From the NCBI GenBank assembly GCA_948567375.1, contig OX419755.1, positions 1,493,001-1,557,000 on the forward strand: 64,000 bases of DNA, written 5' to 3'. A program made the position numbers and the translations under genes. A model generated the notes under the pieces. It was not told the DNA's origin and searched no databases. It was given only the letters and a program-made list of their open reading frames with translations. This document shows positions 9,825 through 21,943 of this stretch, piece after piece. Position 1 is the first letter of the stretch, and each line of letters starts with the position of its first letter. Origin of the DNA: Lunularia cruciata (taxonomy: Eukaryota; Streptophyta; Marchantiopsida; Lunulariales; Lunulariaceae).

Positions 9825-10395
9825 AAACTTACAAAAGAGTGGTGTTGGGGAGATGAGCATGATAGACTTGTATATAGCTCAATGAGAGGTTGAAATCAAC
9901 CCCTATTCTAATGAGATAGATCAAAGGACAACCATTCCAAGTCATACTAATTGGAGTACATTGGGACTTGGAGCAATGCTCACCCAGTAGTATAATGAAG
10001 GGAAGGAGTTTATGGTAGCTTGTGCTAGTTTATGGTAGCCTGTGATGAGGTCTTGAATCTAGAGGGTAGAGATATTGGTACAAGTTAGCATGACATTCAT
10101 GATGATGTCTTAGTGATAGACTATCTTTCTAGTGGTGTTGTGGGTGGCACAATTTGTACTAAGAAGAGAGACCATGTGGTTTAGATTGAAGGGTAGACAT
10201 CCTTCTTGAGTATGGGAGGATGGTAGAATGAGAGTAGTACCCCTTCCATCTTAAAGACCACAATTGGTATGACATGCTTATATGGAGCTAGAAGTAAAGT
10301 AGACATAAAGCTTAGTGGTGTGGTCTATAGATTGATGTACAATAGTTTGTTGCCAAATGTGTGGTTTTGTGACTAAGTAAGAGCATCATTCATTA
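9825..10395 (+). pseudogene. G6 gypsy RNase H remnant
   Basis: The G6 pol continues after C1. A segment near 9945-9990 reads WSTLGLGAMLTQ-like, the RNase H motif in which the first Asp of the gypsy catalytic set is normally followed by S/A..G.GA.L.Q. NEGKEFMVAC follows near 10000. Stops are frequent. The region from about 10080 to 10395 is not readable. It is interrupted at 10396 by a solo LTR-B. Confidence 0.5.
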
Positions 10396-10820
10396 TGTAA
10401 AAGTCAAGACCAAGGAGAGAAATAGGAGAATGGAAGCTCACATTGGGACACTTGAATGATGGAAAACTCCAAATGCCTAGCATGAGCTTTGGCTCTTGTA
10501 TTTATAAGGAGCATACAATGCTCTTGAGAAGCTTCTCAAGAAGCTACCTTGAGCCAATTTCTTGGAATGCAAGCCAAGTTAATTGGGAAGCTTCTCAAGA
10601 AAATTCCTTCTAAAAGCCGCTTACTTGGCATGCAAGCTAAGCTAATTGGAAGCTTCTAGAAGCTTCCTTCTAGAAGTTACCTACTTGGGATGCAAGCTAA
10701 ACTAGCCGGGAAGTTTTCCAAGAGACTTCTTAAATACTACTAGAATATTCTAGCTAATTTGTCTTATTTGCTTCTTTGTTAGCCCTACTAACTTCATTGT
10801 TAAACTCCATATTATTATAC
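10396..10820 (-). mobile_element. Solo LTR-B (minus orientation)
   Basis: This 425-bp sequence starts TGTAAAAG on the plus strand and ends CCATATTATTATA, the inverse of the LTR-B start at 62124 (TGTAACAATATGG). It has a perfect target duplication CATTA at 10391-10395 and 10821-10825. Internal GAAGCTTCT-type repeats match the LTR-B parts at 24060-24177, 32360-32697 and 52746-52940. No internal element sequence is present, so this is a solo LTR left by LTR-LTR recombination inside G6. Confidence 0.85.
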
Positions 10821-10899
10821 ATTAACACTTCTATACCATAGTTTTACCTACTACTTATCATAGAGTTAGGTTACCATTAGAGTTTGGACTTTGCTAGAT

Positions 10900-11800
10900 C
10901 TTTAATATTGATTGTGAGATATCATCAATATGTTTTATTTATAATGGATCATTTTTCCAAGTGGATTGAGTTGGTGGTAATTCTTGACAAATAAAGTGAA
11001 GGGACAACTTACTTGTTCATAGATTAGGTTCTTAGTCATTTTGGTGTACCAGCCAAGATCTTGATTGATTAAGGTATAGGGTTCTTATGAGAGTTTTAGA
11101 TCTTGTCTAACAAGGCCTTAATTGATCACCTTACTACCTCCCAAGTTCACATTGAAGAAAATGGTTTAGTAGAGAGAATGGTTCAGATGGTGCACAGAGA
11201 ATTGCATAAGTATGGTTTGCAAAGAAGTCGCTTGGGAGATTAGGATATCTAGTTACATTGGTTGGCCATGGAGTATCAAATTAGACAACAAGCTTCCTTA
11301 ACATCCTTCTCTCCTTACTTTCTACTCTATGGATAATATCTGGATTTACCTAAAGCCATTTTTTGTGATGCTACAATGGTTTTGGACTTAGATTATCCAA
11401 ATGTATGGATGAGCACATATTTCTAATGGGTAGCCATATTTTTAAGGTGTACACCTTTCCAAGAGTGATGCCAATGGCTTTGGAGGACTTAGCAATCACT
11501 CAAGGATACCTTATGCTATGCTACTATTTAAGGAGGAGATTGTAGATCCTCAATCCATTGATTTCATCCAAGTGATTATGTATATCTAAAATAGACTACA
11601 CCAACCACACTTGATTTGACTACCTGCCACAATATATTGAAAGTGCATAAGGTTTTGCCTTTTAGAGTCCTCATCTTGGAAGGACATGATTGGTGTTGTT
11701 TAGAAGGACCATATGTGCAATTATGTGCCATCCACCTTCCAAATATTGATGGCACTATGGATCCAAGCTTAGCAATTATACATGAAAACTTGTAGTATAT
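10900..11800 (+). pseudogene. G6 gypsy integrase remnant
   Basis: The integrase core is readable in pieces: MDHFSKWIELVV at about 10945, FGVPAKILID near 11045 (second catalytic Asp region), and ENGLVERMVQMVHREL near 11160 (catalytic Glu region). From 11560 a C-terminal part reads DYVYLK, then VLPFRVLILEGHD and CAIHLPNIDGT. The arrangement is typical of plant Ty3/gypsy integrases without a chromodomain that I can see. Stops are dense, and this is an old copy. Confidence 0.6.
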
Positions 11801-12089
11801 GTTATATGGCTCTTCTAGTGGAGCTATTACTATGTTGGTGTGCAATATCTATACAAGAAGATTTTATATGGCATGTTTGATTCCTCTCCTTGTGGTGGTT
11901 CCTTGAAGATAATGGCTATATCCTCAATGTCCTCAACCTATAACTAGTTCAATCCTTATGTGATATATTCTAATGAAATGCAGATAACAATGGGCTTGAT
12001 AGCACCCATCTTCTTGATCTTTGCCTACCATAGTGCATATCACATACTTTGAATAGATGGCTGTTTGGAGTTAGAGAGACCTAACTACC

Positions 12090-12103
12090 AAAAAGGGGAG
12101 CAA
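12090..12103 (+). other. Polypurine tract of G6
   Basis: AAAAAGGGGAGCAA lies directly upstream of TTGTGGGTC, the likely start of the G6 3' LTR (LTR-D). It is in the right place and orientation after the integrase. Confidence 0.5.
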
Positions 12104-12104
12104 T

Positions 12105-12720
12105 TGTGGGTCTTTGGAGATTGTGTGTATCTTTTATATGAGTTGTAATTTTATAGTGTTTAATGTTGAAAAAAATGTATGTTGGGTAGCAATTATATAT
12201 ATGACAATTGTCATGACTAGTTTGTTTGACTTGTAATGCAAAAGTCAGTTTGCTTGGATGTTGGAGTGTTAGTCTTGGCAGTCATAGTTATACCAATAGC
12301 CGCTCAAAGACTACTTAGTGGTAACCAAATTTCATATTAGGGCTATTGAACACATCATTGGAGCTAGCATTAGTTGCACCATCAATTAGATGCTCCATTA
12401 GGGCTAGATTCTTGGCCGCTCTAGAGAGGTATACCTTTAAAGAGCAGCTCCAAAGAGCTCTCTTCTCTTATGTTGAGCTCTTGGCTATGGTGGATAGAGG
12501 CTGATGAGCATTACCTAAAGTCTCGTACCTAGAGTGGGTGTTGCTTGATAGCATAATAAGAGCATGTTGTTGGTAGTATCTTGAGTTGAATATTGTTAAT
12601 TGTAGGTCTTTGGAGTTTGTATGTATCTTCTATATGAGTTGTGCTTCTATTGTGTATACTATTGAAAATGATGTATGTTGAATAGTGAGGTATTTCAATA
12701 AGCACAACAAGTATTTCAAT
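12105..12720 (+). repeat. LTR-D of G6, with a second start 496 bp on
   Basis: TGTGGGTCTTTGGAG at 12105 is followed by a GTGTATCTTTTATATGAG stretch. The same roughly 90-bp block returns at 12601 (TGTAGGTCTTTGGAG). Either the LTR is about 496 bp and a second partial LTR abuts it, or the LTR contains an internal duplication. The 3' border is uncertain. Confidence 0.4.
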
Positions 12721-13770
12721 AGCCACAAGGTTTTAGAGACAAGATAATCATCTCAAATGACAATAAGTGAGTGATAAGTTATGAAGGTTTTGCATGCATA
12801 AGATTAAACTCTTTTGCCTCAAATACAAGTGTAGAAACATACATTTTGGGAAGAGAAACCATCAAAATCTAAGGATAGAATTTTGTTTAGTGGATCTCAA
12901 CAAGGAAATGTGATCTTCTTTGTATAGGATTATCAAATCTATACATGCTTCTCTTCCTATTATTTTATATCTTTTGTCTCTCCTTTGTATGGCTTAATGA
13001 GGTCTTCCTATCCTTCTTGTGTTCTATGAGGTGGGCTTCAAGAAAAAATAAATTTCTAAATTAACTTTGGAAATTTTATATGGGTCTAGTTTAAATTATT
13101 TGCTCAAATTTGAGCAAATTTGGGTGAATTCATAGGATTTTTTGGGTGCAAAAGTGATAAGAAAAATTTTCACAAGGAGTGAAATTTTACCTTTGCCTTA
13201 GACACAAAGGTAGGTTTTAAGCAAGCCTCCTTCTAAATTTGGAAAGTTTACCCTCATGGCAAAAGTTTAGGATGAAAAAGAGGAGAAGAGATTAAGATAG
13301 AAATCTTGTCAGATAATCAATTCACTCTAGACTAGTATTATAAGAGTGGCTTGTCATCCATTCCAAAAGACATTGAAGGAATGATAAATGTTGAAAATTC
13401 TCACTTTTCCAAATATGAAGATTACTTAAAAATAGTCAATTTGTTATTGAAAAGAGATATATTGAGGTAAAGTAAAATAAACCTTGCTCATGTTAGTTTT
13501 TATGAGGATAATTGGGTTTGATGTAATATATAATAATAATTTTCATATGCTTATTAAATAAAGATATCTATTTATGGATATATACTAAAATTGAGCAGCT
13601 TGTTGTGTGATAAGCAAAACATAACACACATGCACCTAAAATAAAATTTCTAAAGATGATGAAAAATTTCTAAGAATAACTATAAAGCAAATGGACTGAG
13701 TGAAAATTACTATTCCTTATTAGCTATCACTTTGAAAATATATATGTAAATGATATATTAGTTTGAGTGC
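12721..13770. other. Gene-free AT-rich stretch
   Basis: No reading frame, LTR or RNA gene is recognised. About 60 bp near 12980-13045 (TTTTGTCTCTCC ... GAGGTCTTCCTATC) resemble 61800-61862, a small insertion in C8, so one dispersed short repeat is present. Confidence 0.4.
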
Positions 13771-14161
13771 ATATGTGTATGTGACAACCCGGAAAATATC
13801 ACTTTTGCGGTAATCAGGTAAGTAAAGTTTGTTCCCACAGAGATACGAGTCAGAATTGGTCAAATACAAAGTCAAATAGTAACATGTAGTTCTTCTTAAT
13901 TTCATCTTTAATCTCTCAGGTAGCAACTACACCCAAAAGAGAGTTACAAGCTCACAATCTTGACAACTTGTCATGAATTCAAACACCCATAATCACAACA
14001 TAACAAATTCTGTCAAAAAAAATCTTGATTGTGATGATTCAGATTCTCCCAAAGATGACACTTCCCTACAAAACAACTTTGCCTCAAAATTGTGTTCCAC
14101 TCCTCCATTAAAGGCACAAATTCCTTGATCAAAATTGCTTCACATCAACTTTGCACTGCAC

Positions 14162-14368
14162 TCACAAATGCAAAATACTACCAACACTACAATTCCTCTC
14201 AGATTTTTCAAGGCATTGCTTTGATTGCACTTCACTTAGGATCAAACACACAGAATGAAGCTCAAGGTGGCAGAATCCAACATCCAACAAGCACACTGAC
14301 TTGCAGTTTGAAATTCTCCACACACTCAAAAACACACACAAAAAGTTGATACTCGGAATTAAGCTCAA
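14162..14368 (-). other. 68-codon ORF in LTR-C tail (C5)
   Basis: The tail ORF in a diverged unit has the same length, start MSLIPSINF and end SVGSILHL, with about ten replacements relative to C2. It is the most informative copy for a selection test. Confidence 0.28.
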
Positions 14369-14575
14369 ATGACAAGCACTAAAATCAGCACTTCACTTTA
14401 TTTATCTTCAAAAATATGAATACTGAACAACATTTTACTACAAATGCCTCCCTTAAATAGTAAAGCAATCGATAGTTACCAATAACTATACCGTTCTACA
14501 ACAACTTTTCTACCTGCAGATCCAAAATGACAATGCACCTCTTCATATTTGCCTCTTCAAATCTCAAAACTGTTT

Positions 14576-17121
14576 CTACTCTAATTCAATGTCAATCTCT
14601 TCATCGGCTTCCAAACCTGACAATCCTCCTATTACTTCTCCTTCTTTGGGTATATTTGATTCTACTAATTCCTTCACTATTTCTACTACTTCTTCATTAG
14701 GAACTACAATTGAGATCATGGGTAACTCTTCTATCTCTTTATCTCTTGACCCACTCTTCTCTAAAGTGTCAAAAGATAACTCCAAAGACACCTAAATTCC
14801 TACTTCTGCACCATTGGACTTTTTCTCCTTTGTCACACTACTCCTATTTTCTCTAACTTTAAATTCACTCAATCTAATTTGAGACTTACATTGTCTCCTA
14901 CTTCTAGCATCTTTCTATCTACTTGCTCCCTCAATCGGATTAATAAAGTATTCATATCAACATCTTTAGCTCTCCTCTTCCGAGTTTCTTGCACAAGCAA
15001 CTTTAACTCATGTAGTCTTGCTTCTTCTAATCTTCCTTCAGCCTCTGTGCTCAGCATCACTCTCAATTTTCCCACAACTTCTCCTACTGATTCCGACTCA
15101 TACCCTCAAGATTGCTCTGCCTTTAACTCTTCTTGGTACATCTTCAACTCGTCTTTGTTCTCAGCAGCGAGCATCTTTTTCTCCTCCGCATACTAAGAAC
15201 TTTGTAACTCAGCACTTTGTACCAACTCTCTCAATCTTTCTTCTTCTCGATGTCTGATCGCCAACTCTCTCTGCCATGCTTGATCCTTCCCGGCTGCACT
15301 CTTCCTCAAGCTTTCTAAATCCTGCTCCATCACTGCTGCCATCGCTTTTACATGAATACTCTCGATGTGCACATCATTGACCTCCTCTTTCATCTTGGTC
15401 AGCAACATTGTCTGCCCCTTCAACTCTTCGGCTTGACTCTGCATTTCTTTCCCTCTTGCCTCAAAACTCTCTTGCAACTTCTCAAAAGTCTTAGTCTTCA
15501 AGACTATATTCACCCAAAGATCTCAACTTCCTCGTCTCTTTGGGTTACACGTTCCTCCAAGCCCTTTACTTCAGCCAACAGATACTTCACCACCTGCAAC
15601 TCATTTGTCACCTTCATGCCATTGTTTTGGATTACCTTCTGGCATTCTTTTAGCAGCCCCAATAATAGAGTTCTAACATGTGATAAATATTGTATCCCTC
15701 TGAAGTTCTCTTTGTCTTCGGCCCCATCTTTGTTCTTCACCTCTTTCGTCGGCTCCTTCTTCCAAAGTCTTGATCTTTGTATCTTCAGCGATACTGCTTC
15801 CAAAGTTCCTTCTTCCTTACATGCTGAACTTGGCCCCGCAAGGTACTTCTTCTAATGCTCAACCCCCTTATCTTCCATGACCAGGGCTAGATAGTGATTT
15901 GCATTTCCTAATATACTGTCAATCATTGCATGAAAAGCTTCATCCTCTTTTGCTTCAGCCAACTGCTAAACTTTGTCTTACCCTCACTCTCACTTCCGGA
16001 TTCCCCACTTTGTAATGTGAGTTTGGCTTCCTTTGAGTCTTCTCCTCTAGATTTGGTCTCCCCTTTAGACTCAATTTCCGAAGGTTCTTCTTTCACCACC
16101 TTCTTACCCCGCTGAACAAGTCTTTGGGTCTTTCTTTGGGTCTTTCTTTGTGCTGGAAGCAACTCTACTTCTTTGGGTTTATTCTACTTCTTTGTCTTTG
16201 GGCTTATGACTTCTTCCATCTCCCATTGTCTTGTTCTCAAGAAGTGATCATCATTGGCTTGTAGGTGTGCCATGTATTGTTGTTCTTCTTCATCTGCTTC
16301 CCGTCTCAAATTAGGATGAAAATGTGACACCATCTGACGCCTCTCCACCGCTGTCAACAAATTCAACCTGAAGTAGAAATGTGTTGCAAACAACATGAAA
16401 TAATATGGAGGTGAAGCTGTCCTTCAATTGACAACCATTTGCCTTCTTCACTGGTGAAAACACTTTGCCCAATTCACTTTCACACCTACAAACATCTGGT
16501 GGAAGAATACCACCTGTTGCATGTTCACGTATGTCGTTCTTTATGGTTTGAACATTGCCATTATTGTCCCCATGATGCTTCATTTAATTGGGTCTCAATA
16601 GGACTCCACCTTGTAACCATTCGTTGTATGTGGAGCAAAAAACAAATTGCATATTTGTGTAGTCTCCTCTACAGCATCACAGTTCTGATAGAAGGTGAAC
16701 CCCATCGGTTCTCCTACTTCCTTCCCCAACACTAACCTCCAATCCGACTCAGTCCATCAAGCCGGATTTCCTCTCTTCCCTTCAACTTCAAGACCCTCCG
16801 CACAATTATTGGCAGCTATCTCTACCATGACTCCTGGGAAACTAAAATTCTAGTTCCACGCTAAGAAAGTAATATGAAGTCTATTCAAGACCTCAATCTT
16901 TGCTACAACATCCAACCTCCAAATTGCAAAACTTCTTACTACAAGGGCATTCTTGACCTTCTTTGCCATGATCTGCTCTCTTGTTCTTTGGCACTGGAAG
17001 ACTATTCCCTCTCCTAAACTCTAACCCCTTCTAGATTTTGGAAAATTTCACGCTCAATCAGCTTCTTGACACACATTACTATAGGATGACTACTCAAAGG
17101 AACTAGAAATCTACTTGACAT
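14576..17121 (-). pseudogene. LTR-C long ORF, copy C5
   Basis: The frame runs from ATG at 17121-17119 (MSSRF) to the stop at 14578-14576, broken by several stops and shifts. The Trp-rich domain keeps VFFHQMF, NWAKCFHQ, LFATHFYFRLNLL and MVSHFHPNLRREAD. The acidic part has LTLQSGESGSES. The coiled coil is open in parts (15193-15513, 15510-15803, 14869-15075). Compared with C2 and C3 the replacements are mostly conservative (L/M, K/R, D/E), as expected if the source genes diverged under selection before each copy died. Confidence 0.7.
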
Positions 17122-17148
17122 ATTCAACTTTCCCCTGCACAATCACAA

Positions 17149-17155
17149 TTTTATA
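17149..17155 (-). promoter_or_regulatory. TATA box of LTR-C copy C5
   Basis: TATAAAA on the minus strand lies 27 bp upstream of the conserved ATG, at nearly the same distance from the unit's 5' end as in the other units. Confidence 0.5.
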
Positions 17156-18135
17156 TTACCCCAAATTGTAGTCAATCTTCAGTCCATTTCAAAATTGACT
17201 CCCTCTTCTTCTACGTGTTGATGTCTTGTCACTATCAAGACATGCTTCTTCTGCCTCCGCCGTTTCTTGAAGTGTACTTTCTTGCCATGTAGAAAGGTTG
17301 TTAGACAGTCTTTGTATCGGCCTTTGCTTCCCGATCCAAAGACAATGATCTTTGGACTTGTCTCTTTGTACTCCCCTTTTGAGTATTTCCGTTCTCCAAC
17401 CCAAAGTTGACTTCTTTGGATTCCCTCCGAAGACACTTCCGTCCATTCTTTCCTTCATAATTCGGCTTCCTTGCTTACTTCTTCTCCAAGCGCTAACAAA
17501 ACAGAAAAAACAAAAAATGTGGACACCATAGTGTAATAATTTGTGGACAAGGGAACTCTCTAAGAGAGATACAAGAGAGAAAACACAAGTTTTGCATGAC
17601 ACATGTCACATGCCCCAAAGAACAACCTTCTCTTTATTATATAGCAAAGAGGACCCCTCAAAGGAAGCTCCACCCTTGGATCAGATACATGGATTGGTGA
17701 CTTGTCAGCAAGCTCCATCCTTGGATTAGTCGTTTGGATGAGAGACATGTCAATCCTTGTCCTATCTAGTTGGTTAAAAGGAATCTTTAAGGGATTTTCC
17801 TCTAGGAAGCTCAAAATTGCATGGGTGAGGTACTATTGGAAAGCTCTCGATGAGACAAATAACCACGAGGGGTGGTAGAAAGAAAGACTTTTTGCCTTGA
17901 GAGGGGATCATTCTATTTTTTAGGCCTAATTCATCAGTTTAGGCCTCCAAAATTGGCTCTAAAGTTTTCAGGTTATTTTTGGCTTCTGCACTATTAGTAG
18001 AAGTACTCTTTTGGTGACACCTTTGTTTGATCTTCCTAGCCCATTGTACATAACATCCTTCTAGATGTTACCAAGCCAATTTCTGTCTAGCTACTTGTAT
18101 TACAATATGGCGGGTACATGTCTTTGAGAATACCT

Positions 18136-18282
18136 TATTCTTAAACATATTCCTTATGTTTTACAGCATGAAGATTAATAAAAGAACAAAATTTTGTGAT
18201 CTAGAAATAAGTTACTAGATCATAAAAATTTGTTCTTTTATTAATCTTCATGTTGCAATACATAAGAAATATGCTTAGAATC
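18136..18282. repeat. Inverted repeat, 69-bp arms, 10-nt loop
   Basis: The arms at 18136-18204 and 18215-18282 are close to 87% complementary by eye, with an uninterrupted core that includes CATGAAGATTAATAAAAGAA. The loop is AAATAAGTTA. It could be a foldback or MITE remnant, or a small-RNA precursor. No clear target duplication or partner copy is visible in the window. Confidence 0.7.
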
Positions 18283-21250
18283 AATGTTAAAAAATTCACC
18301 TCCAACATTATACTTGATAATATCTATTTGAGTTGTTCTTTCCTAATTTTAATTATATAGTTTAGATCATATGGTCATTGAAGCAAGATGGTCCTAAAAG
18401 TTGCAAAACATTAAATAGACATTAAACATCTCCAATAGAATAAGGGAAAAATATAAGGGTTCAAGGAGTTGAAGGCATTAATTATATCTTTTACTTTGAT
18501 CATTTAGTTTATAGTTAGTAGACAAGAGAACATTAATTGGCATTAAATTGAAATATAAATACAAGAACATCCAAAATTTTATACTTCAAGAGTAGTTACT
18601 TTTCACATTACTATATTTGGAAAAAGTGACGCAAAGTTTGATGCAATATCCAAGTGTATAATACATTTAATTTTGCATAAAATAACCACTTTGTCCCATA
18701 TTAGGATCATATTGGTTATCCAAGCTAGAAAACAATAAAAATTAGGTAGAAAAAGAGGTTGTTATGTGCAGAATCTAAAACACTATTTATAAGTGTCAAA
18801 AAAATTAAATTTATTTTAAGTTCAAAAGATTTTCTATAGTTTTAAATATTACTCAAAACAGTAACAATATGCTAAAAGCTTTAAAAGTGATATAAATGGG
18901 TGTTCCTATGGTACATTCCTATGTTACTCGACTTGATTCCATAAGATCAACCTTGCCTAAAATATCAAAATCCCTAGTAGGAAGCACCCTTAGAGATGTT
19001 AGGAATTTCTCCAATTTTTGGAATGGACCGTTCTTTTTTACTACCTAACCTTATTTCTTTGGACATTATACTCTAAGTTCAATAAGATATTAGTGGATAG
19101 AATGTAAATGTCATTTCACTTGCAAATTGCTATCTTGGAAAACTGTCTACTAAACATAATAGGGGGTTTCAAGAACAAAAGTGATGGGATCTTTACAATA
19201 AAGTGAAATTTCTGTAAAATATTTTATGAGACACCATAAAAAGAACTGTAGTAAGAATGAATGCTCTATATAACTTTTACACAAGGTGATGGGCAGTTTC
19301 ATTTTTTGAGGAGTGTGTTGAATTAATGGAGTTAAAGGAGGGATCAAGTAATCATTTCAAGTAATTAACTTTATGTAGCAATGCGCATGTTGCAAAGTCA
19401 AAAGCAAATGAGAAGTTGTGCCAAACTTATTGCATCACAAGCCGATGTGTCAAATTTGAAGTAGGAAATTTGAATATCATCTTGAGTTCATGGTACTCAA
19501 TAGTGGGTGCACAAAGGAAGACCTAGTGAGAACATCTTTTGATGCCATATTCTTGGGTAGAAACAAATGGCACAAACATGTATTCTAATGACATTGTTGG
19601 GTGTGAGCCATTAAACATTTGGATTGATTTGTGGATGCCTACATCACTAAGAAAAACTCTTTGACATTGCCTAGACTTCAAGAAATTCATTTTCAATGTA
19701 TCAACTCGAAGAAATTGATAGTGCACCTACTTGGAAATTTTGGAATTAGAATTGAGTTTAGTGAACCATGCATGACATAAACCCTTGGAACAAAAATTAT
19801 GCTTGTCCTCTCATTCTCCCTCCCTCTTTCATTTGCAACATAGATCTTTGGCCTCCCATTCTCTTGTAAGCTAGTCCAAATTCAAATCTTATCTTGGTCA
19901 ATCCTTCATCAATACAGAGTATTAGATTTCAAGTTCCCTTTCAAATGGTGTTGGCCATACCAGCGGTACTTGTACAATATGCTCCTTCTTCCTCTATGAG
20001 CAAAGAAAAATATGATGATTTAGATTAATTCCCATCACTAAGCTTAAATCATTGATTATGTAGAGGATCCTAAGCATTTTAAGTAGATACATTGTGGCAC
20101 TTGGAAAAAAATTATTTAGACACATATAACATAAAGCTACATGGCCATTTTTCTTGTGAGATTTGGGAAGGGATTGTTGAGATACATAACTGGAGAGAGA
20201 CAACAAAAAAATTGGACTGTTATATGAAATCACATAAACAAGCTAGGGATTGAAAGGATAAATACACTTCTGAAGATCTCATAGAAAGGAGATAATGCAA
20301 GGATTGACAACTATAGATCATAGCTTCAATCACATTTGTCCTCATTTGGATAGAATAAATGCATTGTTTGGAGGTGGAGCAAATGTAAGTAAGTATGTGA
20401 ATTTGAAGTGATTTGAATATTTCAGAATGGTCCAGCATAGAGGATGAAATGGGATACAAAGTTATACCAAAAGAGGAAGAGGAGATTCTACAAGAAGGTA
20501 CTACTTTGTCAATAACTTCACAAGCGTTCCATTTCAATACATCCCATTCAATCCCATTTTCAATGTATGCAAGAAGAGAGGTTTGAAGTCATAGAGAAGT
20601 TCAAAGAAGATGTTTAGGCTACTACAAGAGCTTGCAAAGAAAGTCCCATAGCCAAAGAGGAAAATTCAATAAGAGTGAGAGAATAGAAGATAGAGAGTGG
20701 AAGCATGAGCTACAATAAGGAGAATTGTACAAAAAGGAGAAATTCTCTAAAGGAAATCTAAAGATGAGACATACCTTTTTCTCTCTTGTGCATGACATGA
20801 AAGCCATAAAAAACTGAAAAAGCCATTCCTTAGAGGCAAGGAAGATGTGTAAATTAGCAAAGATAAATGTTCAAAGTTAAAATTGAAGCAAAATTGAGAT
20901 CCAAATTTCAAAAATTGAGGTTTAAGGAGACAAATGCTAAATCAAACACTTCTATTTGAGGATTCTAGAATTAGCCTGGCAAGGAAAAACACTAGAGGAA
21001 ATGAAGAGCAACATCACTATGCTGTCCAAAATAGATGACCAACTTGCACAAACTTGTAGTAGTGATCCAATTCCCAAATGTACTTATTGCACTTCTAGTG
21101 CACATTATAGCAATTTATTGTTGTAAGATTCAATAGCTTTAAAAAGTAATATGATGATAATTTTCTTTAAGATTCAACAACTTATAACAAAGTAATGACT
21201 ATTGTTGTAAGATTCACACAAGCTATAAAATAGTATTATCTGTATGTGAA
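18283..21250. other. Gene-free AT-rich stretch
   Basis: Short ORFs occur on both strands, but none has recognisable domains, consistent codon use or a neighbouring homologue. No LTR termini or RNA genes were recognised. It may be decayed intergenic DNA, and it is the longest stretch not explained by the four LTR families. Confidence 0.4.
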
Positions 21251-21289
21251 AAAAGCTTGAATTATTTGCTTGAATTCATTTATGTGAAA

Positions 21290-21640
21290 TCAAGGGTTTG
21301 CTTGGCTATCACAAGAGTTGCTCATGTCTTAAGATGGATGGCTTGCATATGGGGTTCAAATCATGGTTTTTTTCTCATCCTTGGAAATGGTTTGCTCACC
21401 CATCACGAGGATTTGCTTGCTTCTCCCAAAGGGTTTGCTTACTTATAATGAGGGTTTGCTTGGATTTGGCGTGGCTTGCCTAGCAAGACTTTTATGTCTT
21501 TATGTGGCCTTGCTTGCATCTGGTAGGGATTTCCTTGCTCCTCATGTCTTCTTGCTTGACTTGTGGTATTTACTTGCATTTAGTGAGCTTCACTTATCAT
21601 ATTAAGGGTTTGCTTGCTTTTAGTGGGGATTCATTTGCAT
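21290..21640 (+). repeat. Degenerate TTTGCTTG-rich minisatellite-like stretch
   Basis: The motif GGGTTTGCTTG or close variants recurs about ten times at irregular spacing of roughly 25-45 bp between 21295 and 21640. This gives open but low-complexity frames, which I do not regard as genes. Confidence 0.4.
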
Positions 21641-21943
21641 TTTCCACAAGCTACAATACCCTTTTATGTCAAAAAAGATTTCACAAATTAGAAAGTTCAA
21701 AGGAATTTGAGGTATTTGAAAAATTTCATGGATACAAATACTTAATTCTATTATGAACCTCCAATCTTTCACATATTAAGCCTAATTTCCTAAATCTTTA
21801 CATGTTATTCCCCATTTATAATTATCTATAAATATTTGTAAGGCATTGCCTTCTTTCTCCCAATGTGAAGAAGAATCTCTTGAGTATATTGGGTGCAAAG
21901 ATACTCCATAATAGCCTAAAGTCCAGATCATTAAGAGTCTCAA

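Larger units (their letters stand above)
13780..17530 (-). mobile_element. LTR-C copy C5 (minus), complete unit
   Basis: On the plus strand it begins TGTGACAACCCGG and ends GTGGACACCATA, the inverse of the family 5' end. The target duplication GTGTA is at 13775-13779 and 17531-17535. Length is 3751 bp. It is inserted 4 bp inside a solo LTR-A. It is more diverged from C2 and C3 than they are from each other. There are no terminal direct repeats. Confidence 0.87.
13776..18104 (-). mobile_element. Solo LTR-A (minus), split by C5
   Basis: The first four bases TGTA are at 13776-13779. C5 follows, and the LTR resumes at 17536 and runs to TTGTATTACA at 18104. The target duplication ATATG is at 13771-13775 and 18105-18109, which proves that both pieces are one insertion about 570 bp long. 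The sequence matches the minus-strand LTRs at 38947 and 52152 (AACTCTCTAAGAGAGAT, CAAAGGAAGCTCCACCC). No internal sequence remains. Confidence 0.88.

Noticed and set aside
12105-12720. A second complete LTR-D element
   Set aside because: Only about 90 bp of the second start are alignable, so a full LTR pair cannot be supported.
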